Source: an uncultured Rothia sp.
GTDB lineage: Bacteria; Actinomycetota; Actinomycetes; Actinomycetales; Micrococcaceae
Direction: 5' to 3'
Length of the DNA: 5,702 nt
NCBI RefSeq assembly: GCF_937976295.1
Contig: NZ_CALJRY010000185.1
Location: forward strand, 1-5,702
The notes beneath the pieces are model-generated. The model ran no database searches, had not been told where the DNA came from, and saw only the letters and a program-made list of their open reading frames with translations. Of this stretch, positions 4,044 to 5,702 are shown piece by piece. The position numbers were made by a program, and so were the translations under genes. Position 1 is the stretch's first letter. Each line of letters begins with the position of its first letter.

Positions 4044-5680
4044 TAGTTGTTCTCCTTAGCTTCACGGGCTGCCTGGGCTTCCATAGCGGCCTTGGCGTTT
4101 GCTGCCGCCTCAGCGACCTTACCCTTGTTTGCCTCGATGAGGGCCTGAATGTCAACGCGCTCAGCGTTATCGCGTGCCGGAGCCTGACCCTTCTCCTTCT
4201 TCCACCAGTTGCGGAAGGATTCCTTGGGGGGCTCGGGGATGTCGCGGTAAGCGGTCCAGCCGCCGACGATACCGGGAACAGCGGTGATCTTGTGCTTGCG
4301 GCCGCTGATCAGGCGGGACATGGGCAGACCACGCTCTGCAATCGACATCATCTTGCCGGAGGTGAAGAGCTTCTTCGCGCCGAGCATCATGCCGTCCATC
4401 TGCGAGAAGGGAGCCTTCTTGTTGCCCTCGAACTCGCGGACAGCGTGCTTGGACTCGACGTCCTTAGCGCGCAGGTGCACGAGGACCTCGGGGAAGTTAA
4501 TCTTCACGGGGCAAACCTCGTAGCATGCGCCACAGAGGGAGGATGCGTACGGCAGAGAGTTGTTGTGCGCAGCCTCGATACCGGAGAGCTGCGGGGACAG
4601 AATCGCACCAATGGGGCCCGGGTAGGTGGAGCCGTAGGCGTGACCGCCTGCGCGCTCGTACACGGGGCACACGTTCATGCAAGCGGAGCAGCGGATGCAA
4701 CGCAGTGCCTGGCGACCCAGCTCATCAGCCAGAACGGCGGTACGGCCGTTGTCGATGAGGATGACGTGCATGTTCTGCGGGCCGTCACCGGGGGTCACAC
4801 CGGTCCACATGGAGGTGTAGGGGTTCATGCGCTCACCGGTGGAGGAGCGGGGCAGCAGCTGCAGGAATGCCTCGTAGTCCTGGAAGGTGGGCAGGATCTT
4901 CTCAATACCCATGAAGGTAATGAGGGTGTCGGGCAGGGTCAGGCACATACGGCCGTTACCTTCGGACTCCACGATGGTCAGGGTACCGGTCTCGGCAATA
5001 CCGAAGTTGGTACCGGAGACTGCCACGGTGGTGTTCAGGAACTTGTTGCGCAGGCGGTTACGCGATGCCTCTGCCAGTTCTGCCGGCTCATCGGTGATGT
5101 CCGGGTTAATACCCTCAATTTCGCGCAGGAAGATGTCGCGGATTTCGCGGCGGTTGCGGTGAATTGCGGGCACCAGAATGTGGGAGGGGCGGTCGTGGCC
5201 GAGCTGGACGATTTCTTCCGCGAGGTCGGTCTCGATAGCGTTGATGCCGTTTTCTTCGAGGAATTCGTTCAGGCCGGTCTCTGCGGTTGCCATGGACTTA
5301 ATCTTGATGATTTCGTCCACGCCCTGCTCGCGGATCAGGTCCAGAGCGATCTGGTTTGCCTCGGTGGCGTTGCGTGCCCAGTGCACGTGGCCGCCTGCGG
5401 CGGTGAAGTTACGCTCGAACTGTTCGAGCAGCTCGGGCAGGTTCGCCAGAACGTAGTTCTTGACGGACTCACCGGTGTTGCGCAGTTCCTGCCAGTCGGG
5501 CAGTTCTGCGGTGACGCGAGCACGCTTGTTACGAATCGCGTGGGTCACGAAGCGCAGGTTGGAGCGCAGCTGCTCGTTCTTGAGTTCTTCCTTCGCGTAC
5601 TTGGGGAAGGGGATTTCTTCGAAAATGTTGCCCTCGCCGTAGTGAACGACCTTGGGCATACCAAGCTGAATAGCGGTCAT
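4043..5680 (-). CDS. lutB: LutB, iron-sulfur L-lactate utilisation protein
   Basis: This 545-residue protein has an LUD domain followed by a ferredoxin-like domain. It is the iron-sulfur electron-transfer subunit of the LutABC lactate oxidation complex. The LUD part includes IIKIKSMATAETGLNE (124-139), SHILVPAIHRNRREIRDIF (166-184) and VAVSGTNFGIAETGTL (219-234). Cluster ligands are Cys328, Cys331, Cys334 and Cys338 (CxxCxxCxxxCP), then Cys383, Cys386 and Cys390. The second motif has Ser380 where a fourth Cys could be; Bacillus LutB, as I recall it, shows the same pattern. The N-terminus (about 1-30) and the Ala/Lys/Glu-rich C-terminal tail (about 500-545, likely helical) extend beyond the roughly 480 residues of the Bacillus protein. 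The start is the ATG at 5678-5680, with AAGGA (5694-5698) 13 bases upstream, a rather long gap. The operon promoter and the expected lutA lie beyond the right edge. Confidence 0.95.
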   Translation of the reverse strand: MTAIQLGMPKVVHYGEGNIFEEIPFPKYAKEELKNEQLRSNLRFVTHAIRNKRARVTAELPDWQELRNTGESVKNYVLANLPELLEQFERNFTAAGGHVHWARNATEANQIALDLIREQGVDEIIKIKSMATAETGLNEFLEENGINAIETDLAEEIVQLGHDRPSHILVPAIHRNRREIRDIFLREIEGINPDITDEPAELAEASRNRLRNKFLNTTVAVSGTNFGIAETGTLTIVESEGNGRMCLTLPDTLITFMGIEKILPTFQDYEAFLQLLPRSSTGERMNPYTSMWTGVTPGDGPQNMHVILIDNGRTAVLADELGRQALRCIRCSACMNVCPVYERAGGHAYGSTYPGPIGAILSPQLSGIEAAHNNSLPYASSLCGACYEVCPVKINFPEVLVHLRAKDVESKHAVREFEGNKKAPFSQMDGMMLGAKKLFTSGKMMSIAERGLPMSRLISGRKHKITAVPGIVGGWTAYRDIPEPPKESFRNWWKKEKGQAPARDNAERVDIQALIEANKGKVAEAAANAKAAMEAQAAREAKENN

Positions 5681-5702
5681 GAGGTCTTATCTTTCCTTAG
5701 GC

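Noticed and set aside
3438..4046. Open frame of 202 codons on the + strand opposite lutC
   Set aside because: It is a shadow frame; lutC on the - strand matches its family along its whole length.
4653..4704. Possible loss of an iron-sulfur ligand in LutB, because the second cysteine motif (about 4511-4540) has only three cysteines
   Set aside because: The first motif here is complete, and the Ser in the second motif matches the pattern I recall for Bacillus LutB, so it is a family trait and not damage.
1..5702. CRISPR arrays, insertion sequences, tRNA or rRNA genes, prophage or defence genes
   Set aside because: None seen: no spaced direct repeats of CRISPR length, no transposase or phage-like frame, no tRNA-like cloverleaf or rRNA segment that I could recognise.

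Overview
The window looks like chromosomal DNA from a moderately high-GC Gram-positive actinobacterium. The gene content, codon use and family resemblance fit Micrococcaceae, and a Rothia-like organism is my best guess. That assignment is inference; no rRNA or marker gene is present.

Layout. (1) Positions 1-972 (+): the C-terminal part of a CPA2/Kef-type cation:proton antiporter, cut by the left edge. (2) Positions 973-1583: about 610 bases without a conventional gene. This stretch holds a weak terminator just after the antiporter stop, a folded segment ending in a strong terminator (1148-1189), a second nested inverted repeat with a T-run (1192-1251), a probable promoter (-10 near 1307-1314), and an unusually elaborate leader. 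The leader consists of a G-free tract, a multi-hairpin RNA, an 8-codon micro-ORF with a near-ideal Shine-Dalgarno sequence, and a hairpin that buries the ribosome binding site of the next gene. (3) Positions 1584-3143 (+): a 519-residue fusion of a diheme cytochrome b membrane domain with a sulfite-oxidase/YedY-type molybdopterin domain. (4) Positions 3144-3398: a convergent intergenic region with two strong terminators flanking a short degenerate tandem repeat. (5) Positions 3399-5680 (-): lutC and lutB, overlapping by one base (TAATG). They are the last two genes of an L-lactate utilisation operon; the partner lutA would lie beyond the right edge and is not seen.

Functionally, LutB and LutC belong to the non-flavin, iron-sulfur lactate oxidation complex, which feeds electrons from lactate into metabolism. 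The convergent heme-b/molybdopterin protein is a second membrane-linked redox enzyme of unknown substrate. A functional link between the two is not shown by the sequence. They are separated by terminators and transcribed towards each other.

The part most worth following up is the roughly 265-base leader of the heme/molybdopterin gene. It has the architecture of a cis-regulatory RNA (closed multi-branch fold, competing hairpin, leader peptide, occluded start), and I could not match it to a known riboswitch class from memory.
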